Positions 35,216-44,166 of a stretch of 50,286 bases of DNA are shown here, piece after piece. Numbering within the stretch: the first letter of the stretch is position 1; each line of letters begins with the position of its first letter. The notes beneath the pieces are model-generated. The model saw only the letters and a program-made list of their open reading frames with translations, did no database searches and was not told where the DNA came from. Source of the stretch: Faecalicatena contorta (GTDB lineage Bacteria; Bacillota; Clostridia; Lachnospirales; Lachnospiraceae). The stretch covers positions 1 to 50,286 of the forward strand of contig NZ_JAFBIY010000011.1 of assembly GCF_021531975.1 (NCBI RefSeq). Direction: 5' to 3'. The position numbers and the translations under genes were made by a program.

Positions 35216-36619
35216 TCAATCTCCTCCTAATTCTTCTTTCTCTCTCGTTACATTTTTCAGCCATTTATATGTACGATATCTGTGAATACAGATGGGTATC
35301 TTAATCAGTTCATCGCTCATGAGTATCACATATACAACCGGTACACTTGCATGAAATACAAATGCCGCTATTGCACCGATCAATATGGAACAGCCCCACA
35401 TCGTAGATACATCCATAATGAGTCCGAAACGGGTATCACCACCAGCCCGGAACACACCTACGACCATCGTCGTGTTAACAGACTGTGCAACCGTAAAATA
35501 AGACATAACAAAAAACATAAAGTTCATATACTGCTTTGCTTCCTGCGTAAGCTGAAGACTCGCCCCAGCGACAGGGCCTGCCAGCAAAATAAGAATGCCA
35601 CCAATCATCCCAAGGAGCAGACTAAGAAACACAAAACGTCTGGCATAGACTTTTGCATGTGCAATCTGTCTGGCACCGATGGTCTTACCAAGGTAAATTG
35701 CCGTAGCATTCGATATACCAAATACCACGACCGTCGCCAGCTGTCTTGCCACCTGGGCCACTGAATTCGCTGCTACTGCCGCACTTCCCATATGGCCGAT
35801 GACTGCTGTATTAGCGGAGCTACCGAGTCCCCACATCAGCTCATTTAGCACAACAGGCATTGCATATACCAGATAATCTTTTAAAAGTATCCTGTCAATA
35901 TGAAGCATATCATGAAACCGGATACGTACTTCTTTGTTTTTCATTCTGGCATAAATAAGGACGATCGCTGTCTCTGTCATTCTGGCACACAAAGTACCAA
36001 TAGCTGCTCCAACAATACCAAGCTTCGGAAAACCAAAAAGTCCAAATATGAGCAATGCATTTATCACTACATTTACCACCAGGGACATGAAATACACAAA
36101 AGTTGCGATCAGAACTCTTTCTATACTGCGCATGATATTCAGGTAAACCTGCGTAAATGCAATAAAGAGATAGGATAATCCAACAATTCGAAGGTATTTC
36201 ACCCCTTCCGCAATCACATCTGCATCCGAACTGTATATACGCAAAAGCGTCTCCGGTATGACAAGTGCCGCAACCATAAATACAACTGCTACGATAAGCG
36301 ATACAGACAATCCCATTCCCAGAATCTTCTCAATGGTTCTTGTATCCTTCTTTCCCCAATACTGTGCCGTGAGTACAGTTGCCCCTGATGTGATGCCAAA
36401 GAAGAAAAGCATCATAATAAACTGTATCTGCCCTGCCAGCGATGAACCGGACAGAGCTGTTTCGCCTACTTTTCCCAGCATGACAACATCAATTGCAGTT
36501 ACTCCTACATTGATCAGATTCTGCACTGCCATCGGCACTACGAGAGCAAATATATTACGATAGAACACATGCCAGTTAATATTTAGATTAGCTGTGGTTT
36601 GCTGCTTTATAGACTTCAT
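35216..36619 (-). CDS. MATE-family multidrug/metabolite efflux transporter
   Basis: A 467-residue polytopic protein with about twelve transmembrane segments arranged as two six-helix halves (first half FALVVPMAVQNLINVGVTAIDVVMLG; second half YLVYAMPVVLNELMWGLGSSANTAVIG). MATE proteins use Na+ or H+ gradients to export cationic compounds. The start MKSIKQQTTANLNINW is preceded by AGGA; a longer frame lies inside the upstream gene. The start is 32 bp inside the ADH coding region, so translation is coupled. In this operon it may export a product of the ADH/OCD enzymes. Confidence 0.92.
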   Translation of the reverse strand: MKSIKQQTTANLNINWHVFYRNIFALVVPMAVQNLINVGVTAIDVVMLGKVGETALSGSSLAGQIQFIMMLFFFGITSGATVLTAQYWGKKDTRTIEKILGMGLSVSLIVAVVFMVAALVIPETLLRIYSSDADVIAEGVKYLRIVGLSYLFIAFTQVYLNIMRSIERVLIATFVYFMSLVVNVVINALLIFGLFGFPKLGIVGAAIGTLCARMTETAIVLIYARMKNKEVRIRFHDMLHIDRILLKDYLVYAMPVVLNELMWGLGSSANTAVIGHMGSAAVAANSVAQVARQLATVVVFGISNATAIYLGKTIGARQIAHAKVYARRFVFLSLLLGMIGGILILLAGPVAGASLQLTQEAKQYMNFMFFVMSYFTVAQSVNTTMVVGVFRAGGDTRFGLIMDVSTMWGCSILIGAIAAFVFHASVPVVYVILMSDELIKIPICIHRYRTYKWLKNVTREKEELGGD

Positions 36620-37772
36620 ACATATCCTGCGCATCCATTTTTCGGAAAGCTCCAAGAGTGACCGTGCCACCCCTGGTAGCACTGTCAGCCATCTTTCTTA
36701 ATACATCATCCGGCTGTACACCAATAGACAGCTCCCCGATGCTGACCGGCATATCAAGTGCCCGGAAGAATTCTTCGGTCCTCTCAATCGCCGCCAACGC
36801 TGCTTCCTCCTCATCCTCTATTTCAATATTCCATACCTGCTTACCATAACGGGCAAATCTTGCCACATCCAGATGATAAACATATCTTGCCCAGCTTCCC
36901 CAGACAGCGGAAAGGGTAGCACCATGTGCCTCATCAAACATTCCGCCGATCTCATGACCAAGTTTATGACAGACAAAGTCCTTCGGTCTTCCAAGTCCTG
37001 TCAGGCCATTATGAGACAGACTTCCACACCACATAATCTCACTCATAGCATCATAATCCTTCGGATTCTCATATGCCGCCAGACCGTTCCTGGTAACCGT
37101 GCGAAGCACACTTTCTGCAATTTCATCCGTTAGCTGATTGCCGGATACTGGAGTAAAATAACGTTCCAGCGTGTGCATCATAATATCTACCACACCACAT
37201 GCCACCTGATATTTCGGAAGAGTAAAAGTAAGCTCCGGATTCAGAATAGCAAATTTCGGTCGGACAATATCCGAATTGTAGCCTGCCTTCTTTCCTGTCT
37301 CTTCATTTGTAAGTACAGTAGAATCGCTCATCTCACTGCCTGCCGCAGAAATGGTAAGAATTGCTCCTACCGGTCTCGCTTTGCAGACAGACGCCTTTCC
37401 CATCCACACATCCCATATATCTACTTCCGGATTCGCAGCACCAACTGCCACTGCCTTAGCAGTATCAATCACACTGCCGCCACCCACAGCAAGAATCAGT
37501 TCCGCTCCAAAATCAACTGCTTTTTTCACTCCCTCTCTTGCAAGAGAAAGTCTCGGATTCGGCTTTACTCCCGAAATCTCTATAAAGCTTATTCCTTCTG
37601 CCCGAAGCGACTCCTTCACTGTATCAAGGAGCCCACTTTTGATCACACTTCCTCCACCATATACAAGAAGCACCTTTGATGCTCCATATTTCTTAACAAG
37701 CCGTCCGGCCTCTTTCTGTGTATCCCTGCCAAACACAATTTCTGTCGGCGTAAACTGTACAAAACTCTGCAT
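36588..37772 (-). CDS. Iron-containing alcohol dehydrogenase (YqhD/BDH type)
   Basis: A 394-residue group III alcohol dehydrogenase starting MQSFVQFTPTEIVFGRDTQKEAG after GGAGG. The NAD(P)-binding motif is in LAVGGGSVIDTAKAVAVGA, and the metal-binding residues lie in VDIMMHTLERYF and CHKLGHEIGGMFDEAHGATLS. Members reduce aldehydes to alcohols in fermentation or detoxification. It is the first gene of the operon ADH-MATE-OCD-RidA-Mrp; the repeat-flanked Rpn remnant is divergent. Confidence 0.93.
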   Translation of the reverse strand: MQSFVQFTPTEIVFGRDTQKEAGRLVKKYGASKVLLVYGGGSVIKSGLLDTVKESLRAEGISFIEISGVKPNPRLSLAREGVKKAVDFGAELILAVGGGSVIDTAKAVAVGAANPEVDIWDVWMGKASVCKARPVGAILTISAAGSEMSDSTVLTNEETGKKAGYNSDIVRPKFAILNPELTFTLPKYQVACGVVDIMMHTLERYFTPVSGNQLTDEIAESVLRTVTRNGLAAYENPKDYDAMSEIMWCGSLSHNGLTGLGRPKDFVCHKLGHEIGGMFDEAHGATLSAVWGSWARYVYHLDVARFARYGKQVWNIEIEDEEEAALAAIERTEEFFRALDMPVSIGELSIGVQPDDVLRKMADSATRGGTVTLGAFRKMDAQDMYEVYKAANHS

Positions 37773-37857
37773 AATAATAACCTCCATTCTCTGTTAAAGA
37801 TTGTAACATAATATACATAAGAATTACACATTATTTTCTAAACGAATCTTTCACATT

Positions 37858-38748
37858 TATGATCGTATTTTCAAAAAAATCCTGACACTTTCCAGTCGGG
37901 CGGTCGTCGGACTAATCAATGGCCTCTTTGAAACAGACTATCCGCCAGACAGCACGATTTCTTATCACTGGACAGAACATCATGACGACGACCTACATCG
38001 AACAATTGCAGATACCATCATCACTGTCAATGGGATCCATTCCTACCACATGGAAGCACAGATGTACAGGGATGAAGAAATAGAATTACTATCTTTTCCC
38101 GAGCCACATATCATTTATCTCTATGATCATGATGAAATCCCTGACACAACAAATATTATCCTTGATTTCGGAATGCAAGGGATTTTCGAATATCAGATTC
38201 CCATTTTCAAGCTTCTTGAACATGACCTGGAAGAAATAAACCGGCGCAAGATGATTATTCTGGTGCCTTTTATGATTCTAAAACTTAGGAAAAGCATCGA
38301 AAAAAAACGGAATGCCGAAAACACACTGGCCTTGCAAGCCCTGATTCTCAATGATATAATTGGACTAATCAAAAAGAATCAGGATTTAGGAAATATCACT
38401 GCCGCGGACGCCAGACGGCTTCACGACCTGATTCACAAATTATACAATCATCTATACTCTCATTATGAAGAGTTTATAGAGGGAGGGTTGAATGATATGA
38501 TGGAAGATGGTCTGATACTTGAAACAGATATTATTGAAGCAGAACTCACAAAAAAAATAACCAAACAAGTTACCGAAGATGTTACCAGACAAGTCACTGA
38601 AGATGTTACCAGACAAGTCACTCAGCAGGTTCAAGAAAATATTATCTGCAAATTGTATTCCAAATTAGGTGATATTGACCATGTCGCAGATCTTTTAGGA
38701 CTTTCAGCAAGTGAGGTAGAAAAAACCGTTGGGGTTGCAGGTAAATAG
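37858..38748 (+). pseudogene. Degenerate Rpn-family PD-(D/E)XK nuclease
   Basis: Readable similarity to Rpn (recombination-promoting nuclease/putative transposase, PDDEXK_2) proteins begins at YDRIFKKILTLSSRAVVGLING (37858) and runs in one frame to the stop at 38746-38748. The frame is open back to 37807 but has no ATG, GTG or TTG before the family start, and the first internal ATG (38050) falls after the catalytic region (HHDDDLHRTIADTI and YHMEAQ). Between RDEEIEL and LSFPEPHIIYLY about 20 residues normally present seem to be missing, judged from memory of the family. A 27-bp tandem repeat encodes VTEDVTRQ twice near the C-terminus. The stop TAG is the left end of repeat copy 3. Probably inactive. 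Confidence 0.72.
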
Positions 38749-39424
38749 AAATTTAGTAGAGTAAGTGGTACGCAGGTGATATATCACCTGCTACCATTTA
38801 CTGTACTGGAAATTCCGGATAAAAGTGCATGCCTTAGTTTGTTGGCAAAACATGTTATGGAGCTGGTCTTTTCAGCTTCTATATGTAAAAGTAAAGAATT
38901 GTAATGAATTTTGAGAGGTCGAAGTCAGCTCCCAAGAGAAAAAATCCATATTTGAATGAAATGATTTGTTGAAAACTCATTCCATTTTAGGATTTTATCT
39001 CTGAGGAAATGATTTGGTTCTAAAAAAAGTCAGTACATATTTTCTTTTTCGCTTTCAGATAATGAAAAAGAGCTTGTTATCGCGCCGATAACGTGGTGGA
39101 AACACTTAAGCTATGCGGCTTCAGTATTTTGGCTGAGACATTGCAAGTAACGCGAGACAGAAGGGCTTTGGGAAACGTGGAAGAGCGTTACAAACGGTTG
39201 CAGAAAAAGCTGATATAACTTCGTATTTGCCTTGTATTTCCCATACAAGGCGAAAGAGTATCTGAGACGCGGAACTCATCAGGAGTTCCCGTCGAATATA
39301 CTCGGTTACGAATGTTATATCAGCTTTTGATGTTTACCTTTGTCAGCGACTGGTTCGTTTCCCAAAGCACTGCTGTCTCGCGTCACTGTCCTGTTTCAGA
39401 TAAAATCACTGAACCAAATTCCTA
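38746..39424 (+). repeat. Structured repeat element, copy 3 (complete)
   Basis: A 679-bp non-coding element with left end TAGAAATTTAGTAGAGTAAG at 38746 and right end ACTGAACCAAATTCCTA at 39424. The left arm is the short form: an 11-bp stem AGTAAGTGGTA/TACCATTTACT capped by the perfect palindrome GCAGGTGATATATCACCTGC (38772-38791), where copies 2 and 4 have a long insertion. The core shares long near-identical stretches with copy 2. The right arm is the long form: 14-bp outer arms at 39147-39160 and 39373-39386, then 39165-39177 with 39356-39368 (13 bp perfect), 39205-39219 with 39314-39328 (15 bp perfect), and inside these the hairpins 39229-39251 and 39271-39289. It fills the gap between the convergent Rpn remnant and malY-like genes, and both genes stop inside it. 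Confidence 0.87.
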
Positions 39425-40563
39425 CATATCCTCTCCAACGCTTCTTCTATATTTTTTCTTGGGCAGGCGACATTGAATCTTACGAATCCTTTCCCTGCCT
39501 CTCCGAAAAATTCGCCTGGATTCACAAGAACCTTACAGTTTTCATGCAGATATTCTTTTATCTTATCCTGTGGAAGATTCGTATCAGAGAAATCCACCCA
39601 TATCAAATAAGTTCCTTCTGGCTTACATACATGAAGAAACGGAAGTTTCTCATGAACTGTATTGACAAAATATTCTACATTTTCATCAATGTATTTATTT
39701 ACTTCATCCAGCCAGTCCCGGGACTCATTATATGCACCTACAATTGCAGCCTCTGCAAATGCACTACATTCCGTCACATGATGTATCTGAAGAAGTTTTT
39801 GAAATTTTGCTCTGATTTCATCATCTTCTATAATACAGTTTGCCACGTGAATACTTGCCAGATTAAAAGGCTTAGACGGAGAGGTACACGAAATACACTT
39901 TACACCCATCTCACGACAAATCGGTGCAATCATTGTATGCTGTTGCCCCTTTCTGATAATATCACTGTGAATATCATCGGAAATAATACAAATGTCATGT
40001 TTTGCACAAATCTTTACAAGTTCCCTCAGTTCCTCTTCCTTCCATACTCTTCCGGAAGGGTTGTGTGGGTTACACAAAAGAAGCGCTTTTGTTTTTGGTG
40101 TGATCCGCTTCTCAAGATCTTCCATATCCATTGTATAATAGCCATTCACATTTCGAAGACGACTTTCTACCAACACACGATTACTCTCATTTATAACTTT
40201 AAAAAATGGTCCGTACACCGGCGTCTGAATCAAGATTTCATCCCCTTGTTCAGTTACAGTCTGAAGTGCAAAAAACAGCCCCAATACTACATTTGGCACG
40301 AAACAGATCCATTCTTTTTTCACTTCATAATTATGGCGTTCTTTCATAAAACATCGCACTGCATCATAATATGTATCTGACAGGAACTGATAACCAAATG
40401 CCCCCTGGCCGGCAACATTGACAAGTCGTTCTGTAATTGCAGGTGCAATCGCAAAATCCATATCTGCCACCCACATAGGAATCACACCCTGACCTACAAA
40501 TGGTGCATCCCATTTATCACAATTTGTATTTCGTCTTTCAATCCCTTCTTCAAAATGATACAT
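39406..40563 (-). CDS. MalY/PatB-type cystathionine beta-lyase (C-S lyase)
   Basis: A 385-residue fold-type I PLP enzyme. Hallmarks are PMWVADMDFAIAPAI at the N-terminus, LLCNPHNPSGRVWKEEEL, ISDDIHSDI and the Schiff-base lysine in SCTSPSKPFNLASIH. MalY/PatB enzymes cleave cystathionine or cysteine conjugates, giving thiol, pyruvate and ammonia. Its last codons (RNLVQ and TGA) are read from the right end of repeat copy 3, in a frame different from that of the element's terminal TAG, so the C-terminus was altered by the element. No other terminator is seen. Confidence 0.92.
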   Translation of the reverse strand: MYHFEEGIERRNTNCDKWDAPFVGQGVIPMWVADMDFAIAPAITERLVNVAGQGAFGYQFLSDTYYDAVRCFMKERHNYEVKKEWICFVPNVVLGLFFALQTVTEQGDEILIQTPVYGPFFKVINESNRVLVESRLRNVNGYYTMDMEDLEKRITPKTKALLLCNPHNPSGRVWKEEELRELVKICAKHDICIISDDIHSDIIRKGQQHTMIAPICREMGVKCISCTSPSKPFNLASIHVANCIIEDDEIRAKFQKLLQIHHVTECSAFAEAAIVGAYNESRDWLDEVNKYIDENVEYFVNTVHEKLPFLHVCKPEGTYLIWVDFSDTNLPQDKIKEYLHENCKVLVNPGEFFGEAGKGFVRFNVACPRKNIEEALERICRNLVQ

Positions 40564-40581
40564 ATCTTCTTCTCCTCTTTC

Positions 40582-42462
40582 CTATATAAGCTTTAATATT
40601 TCTGTTTCATCTACCGGTCTGGAGAAGTAATATCCCTGTACCATATTAACACCCCATTTTGAAACAAGTTTAAGCTCTTCCTCTGTTTCTACTCCTTCTG
40701 CAATCACACTATATCCTATGCTCTGCAGAACTGACACGATATTCTGATAAAACTGTGCGATCTGTGGATCGTCTTCCACTCCCTGAAGCAAGGATCGATC
40801 AAGTTTAATTGCGGAAAACGGCAGTTTCAGAACTGTATTGAGGTTTGCATATCCGGATCCAAAGTCATCCAGACAGATTTCTATTCCTTCGTCACCCAAA
40901 AGCTGTACTATTTCAAACAGTTTCTCACTATAATCTGTTGCAACCGTTTCTGTAATTTCAAATTGGAAATAAGAACCACAAAGGTCAAATTCTTTCACCA
41001 TTTCAACAATCTGCTTACTGTAATCCGTCTTTAGAAGCTCTGCCGGCGACATATTAACCTTGATATTCTTTATATCTTTCATCATTTCCTTATGTTCTTT
41101 TACAAAACGGCATATTTTTCTGAACTGCAGCAATCCAATATCTGCAATCTGTCCATTTTTTTCTGCCAGGCTGATAAACAATTCTGGTGATACCGGTCCA
41201 AGCGAAGGATGCTGCAGACGGCTCAATGCTTCCAGCGTAACATATTTTCCGGTATCCAGAGAATATACTGGCTGGTAATATACTTCAAAAAGATCCTCTT
41301 TGATTGCCTGTTGCAGGAACATCTCAATTTCCTTTGAATAGAAAAATCCTCTGAGAGTCTCTTCTGCACTTTGTATCAATATTGTCCCCTCCCTCTCCGG
41401 AGACAATGAAACCATATATTCAATATAACCCAAAAGGGCATCACTTTCCTTCAGTTCTTCAGCATTCATTATTCCACCGATAATAACCGGTATCTGCATT
41501 TCCTTGTCAAAGTATTCCCGTACATTATTTCTCATACATTCATATTCATACAGGGAATCCACTGCCATAAGAAAACGATTACCCCCGATACGGAAAATGT
41601 ATCTGGATCCGCATATCGAGCGCAGAGCTTTAGCAGTCTGAATCAGTATTTGATTTCCGAAACTGCTTCCTCGAAGCTTATTAATACTTTTCAATCGAAA
41701 TAAATCTACCGTAATAAGATGCAGCTTTTTCCCGCGATCCATCTGTCCCTGTACCCACTTGGAAAAATACTGACTATCATACGTTCCCGTCAGATTATCG
41801 GTGTACTCATATGGATTATTGATCGTAAGGAACATAACTACGATTCCCATACCAATGCCAAATCCTGTCATCAATATATCATTGAACCGTGCCTGGATTG
41901 CAACACTTATTCCCATGATCAGCAGGAACTCCCACAAAGTACCAAACTTTCTGGCTCCCAGTTCTTTATAGAACTTAAAACTACTGTACGCAATTACAAA
42001 AGTAATCACTCCTGCATATGCGTACATTGCAAGATATAATGTCCCTCTTATGTACCTTCCGGCCTGATCGAAATAAAAGAAATATCCATACCAGTTATTC
42101 AAAAAGACAGCCAGAAGCATAGCTATGGAAGGAATCATCCAAAATTTGAGAAATCGCTTCTTTTTGTCTATACTGCAATTTCTGAGCGACTGTGTGTAAA
42201 ACAACAGGGCAAAGGGTACAACAACCTGGAGCATATACAGAATTGTCATGCATACTTTTGTTACCCCCAGCAGTGCATATTCATCAGCTGAGATAAGAAT
42301 TGTGCAAAGAATATCAAAAAACACATCTGCCAGACCAATTAATGCAAATATCAAAAATGACCGGCTATTGTAATCATCCAACTTCCTCTCACCCAGAAAA
42401 TGAAGTAATATAAGAAGAAGAAATATTAATGATGAAATAAGAAAATCCATATTATAAACCAT
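40582..42462 (-). CDS. Membrane-bound EAL phosphodiesterase with degenerate GGDEF
   Basis: A 626-residue protein starting MVYNMDFLISSLIFLLLILL after GGGGAG. About seven hydrophobic segments fill residues 5-230. The GGDEF domain is degenerate: the signature reads RIGGNRF, so cyclase activity is unlikely. The EAL domain looks complete, with VTLEALSRLQHP, NMSPAELL, FEITETVA, CLDDFGSGYANL, IKLDRSLL, AEGVETEEEL and GYYFSRPV. It should hydrolyse cyclic di-GMP at the membrane. It lies 4 bp after the diguanylate cyclase gene, so opposing activities are made from one transcript. Confidence 0.92.
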   Translation of the reverse strand: MVYNMDFLISSLIFLLLILLHFLGERKLDDYNSRSFLIFALIGLADVFFDILCTILISADEYALLGVTKVCMTILYMLQVVVPFALLFYTQSLRNCSIDKKKRFLKFWMIPSIAMLLAVFLNNWYGYFFYFDQAGRYIRGTLYLAMYAYAGVITFVIAYSSFKFYKELGARKFGTLWEFLLIMGISVAIQARFNDILMTGFGIGMGIVVMFLTINNPYEYTDNLTGTYDSQYFSKWVQGQMDRGKKLHLITVDLFRLKSINKLRGSSFGNQILIQTAKALRSICGSRYIFRIGGNRFLMAVDSLYEYECMRNNVREYFDKEMQIPVIIGGIMNAEELKESDALLGYIEYMVSLSPEREGTILIQSAEETLRGFFYSKEIEMFLQQAIKEDLFEVYYQPVYSLDTGKYVTLEALSRLQHPSLGPVSPELFISLAEKNGQIADIGLLQFRKICRFVKEHKEMMKDIKNIKVNMSPAELLKTDYSKQIVEMVKEFDLCGSYFQFEITETVATDYSEKLFEIVQLLGDEGIEICLDDFGSGYANLNTVLKLPFSAIKLDRSLLQGVEDDPQIAQFYQNIVSVLQSIGYSVIAEGVETEEELKLVSKWGVNMVQGYYFSRPVDETEILKLI

Positions 42463-42466
42463 ACTT

Positions 42467-44140
42467 CTACTCCCCTGTCTGTTTCTCTTTTCTATACCAG
42501 CCTTTGTCCGTATACATCCTGCGGTCAGCCTCATATTTCCAGTCACTGATTGTCTTGACCTTTCCTCTTTCATCCTTTAACAGACTATATCCCTTCGCAA
42601 TTGATAAGTGATATCTGCTTTCTTTATTATACTTAAGGATTTCTCTGTCCAGACAACCACACCAGTCTTCGGGTTTTCCTTTTGGATTAATCATTACGAC
42701 ACAGAATTCATCTCCGTCGATCCGATAACATTTTCCAATCCCGGCAAAAGCATTCTGAATACATCTGGCCGCTACGATGATCAGTTCATCACCGGCACCA
42801 TGACCATATGTATCATTAATTTCCTTGAGTCTGTTAATACTCATAAAAATCAATGCCGCATTATCATAACCACATATTTCTTTTTCCATTTCAACAAGGT
42901 CTTCTTCAAATGCACAGCGATTTCTAAATCCTGTCAAACCATCCTCTTTTGATAACCTTTGATAAACTTCCATCTCGGTCTTGAATCTCAGATTATTCAC
43001 ATCACCTGTAATAACTCCACAAAGAATCAACACGATAAATACGACGATTCCACCTTCGTAGATCATTTCATAATATGGTACCTCAAACAGCCAGTATAAG
43101 ATAATTGCCAGTACGCCTCCGGCAGAAAGCATACCAAAAGAAAAGATAATGAGAAGTATCTCACTCTTCGGATTATCTTTATACTCCTTCACAAGCAATG
43201 CCGCTCCAATTGCAATGGAAACAATCAGCAAAACATGGGTCACGAACAACATATCAATAAATCGTAAGATCTTGAAATAACAAAGCAGGCTCTGCGCTAT
43301 CGCATTAATATAGAATGCCCACTTACATACATCAAGAATACGATATTTTTTCATATCTCCCGTATTCTTCAGAAAATGAAGCATCGGAATTCCAAACAAC
43401 ATAAATGCATAAAATGAAATATAACATACTAAAGGAGACATTCCACTCATTGTCTGTGCCATGGCCGAATCTGTCAAACACCATATGCCACAGAGAATAA
43501 GAAAACATCCGATATCTTCAAACCTTTTATCAATCATTTTAATCCGTCTCATACAGACAGAAATCACCAGAGCAATCATGCTGAGAGCAAGAATAACCAG
43601 AACTACTGCTATTGTAAAAAACTCATTTCGCAGATGATAAAAAAACACTGCTTCTGCGGTTCCGACATATACTTCCGGTATGTCGTAAACTCCATTTCCT
43701 TCCTTTTGAAAAATCAGAGTCAATGGTTCGTTTCCAGCTTTTTCAGGAAGACTTGCATCACAGTCAAGCTTCGACTGCATCTGCTCGTTTCTCGCGAATC
43801 CATTATCTTCATACTGATACAGTATCTGTTCGCCGATCTTTATCTGCAGTTGATACTTGGCGCCACGAAGCGTAAGTACTTTTCCATTGTACTTCCCTGC
43901 AATTTCATCATTATACAGGATCAGCTCTTCCCCGCTTTCCTGTACAATCCTCTCCGGGAGCTGCACATACACTTTCTCATCACCGTCCATATAATACCAG
44001 CCGGTGGAGATTCTGCTTATCTTTTCGCCTGTTCTGTAAGGTCCCCCTTTTGCTACACCTGTCAACATAAGCAGACTGGCAATGACAAATATTACAACCA
44101 GAATTATTTCTATAAAATCTTTTTTCTTCTCTTTATTCAT
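42467..44140 (-). CDS. Membrane sensor diguanylate cyclase (GGDEF)
   Basis: A protein of about 557 residues. An N-terminal transmembrane segment (EIILVVIFVIASLLMLTG) is followed by an extracytoplasmic region of about 150 residues, then roughly seven transmembrane helices in a 7TM-DISM-like arrangement, and a C-terminal GGDEF domain: EDGLTGFRNRCAFEEDL, ALIFMSINRLKEINDTYGHGAGDEL and the active-site loop YRIDGDEFCVV. GDEF is intact, so cyclic di-GMP synthesis is expected. The start MNKEKKKDFIEI is tentative: GAAAGGAT is very close to it, and an earlier ATG (44170) is possible. Confidence 0.88.
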   Translation of the reverse strand: MNKEKKKDFIEIILVVIFVIASLLMLTGVAKGGPYRTGEKISRISTGWYYMDGDEKVYVQLPERIVQESGEELILYNDEIAGKYNGKVLTLRGAKYQLQIKIGEQILYQYEDNGFARNEQMQSKLDCDASLPEKAGNEPLTLIFQKEGNGVYDIPEVYVGTAEAVFFYHLRNEFFTIAVVLVILALSMIALVISVCMRRIKMIDKRFEDIGCFLILCGIWCLTDSAMAQTMSGMSPLVCYISFYAFMLFGIPMLHFLKNTGDMKKYRILDVCKWAFYINAIAQSLLCYFKILRFIDMLFVTHVLLIVSIAIGAALLVKEYKDNPKSEILLIIFSFGMLSAGGVLAIILYWLFEVPYYEMIYEGGIVVFIVLILCGVITGDVNNLRFKTEMEVYQRLSKEDGLTGFRNRCAFEEDLVEMEKEICGYDNAALIFMSINRLKEINDTYGHGAGDELIIVAARCIQNAFAGIGKCYRIDGDEFCVVMINPKGKPEDWCGCLDREILKYNKESRYHLSIAKGYSLLKDERGKVKTISDWKYEADRRMYTDKGWYRKEKQTGE

Positions 44141-44166
44141 ATCCTTTCTCTCTTTCACTATAATGA

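Noticed and set aside
38541-38640. Tandem 27-bp repeats as a CRISPR or regulatory array
   Set aside because: They are in-frame repeats encoding VTEDVTRQ within the Rpn-like coding sequence; no unique spacers are present.
39340-40380. A 346-residue open frame on the plus strand
   Set aside because: It runs from the repeat element into the antisense of the malY-like gene and has shadow-like composition.
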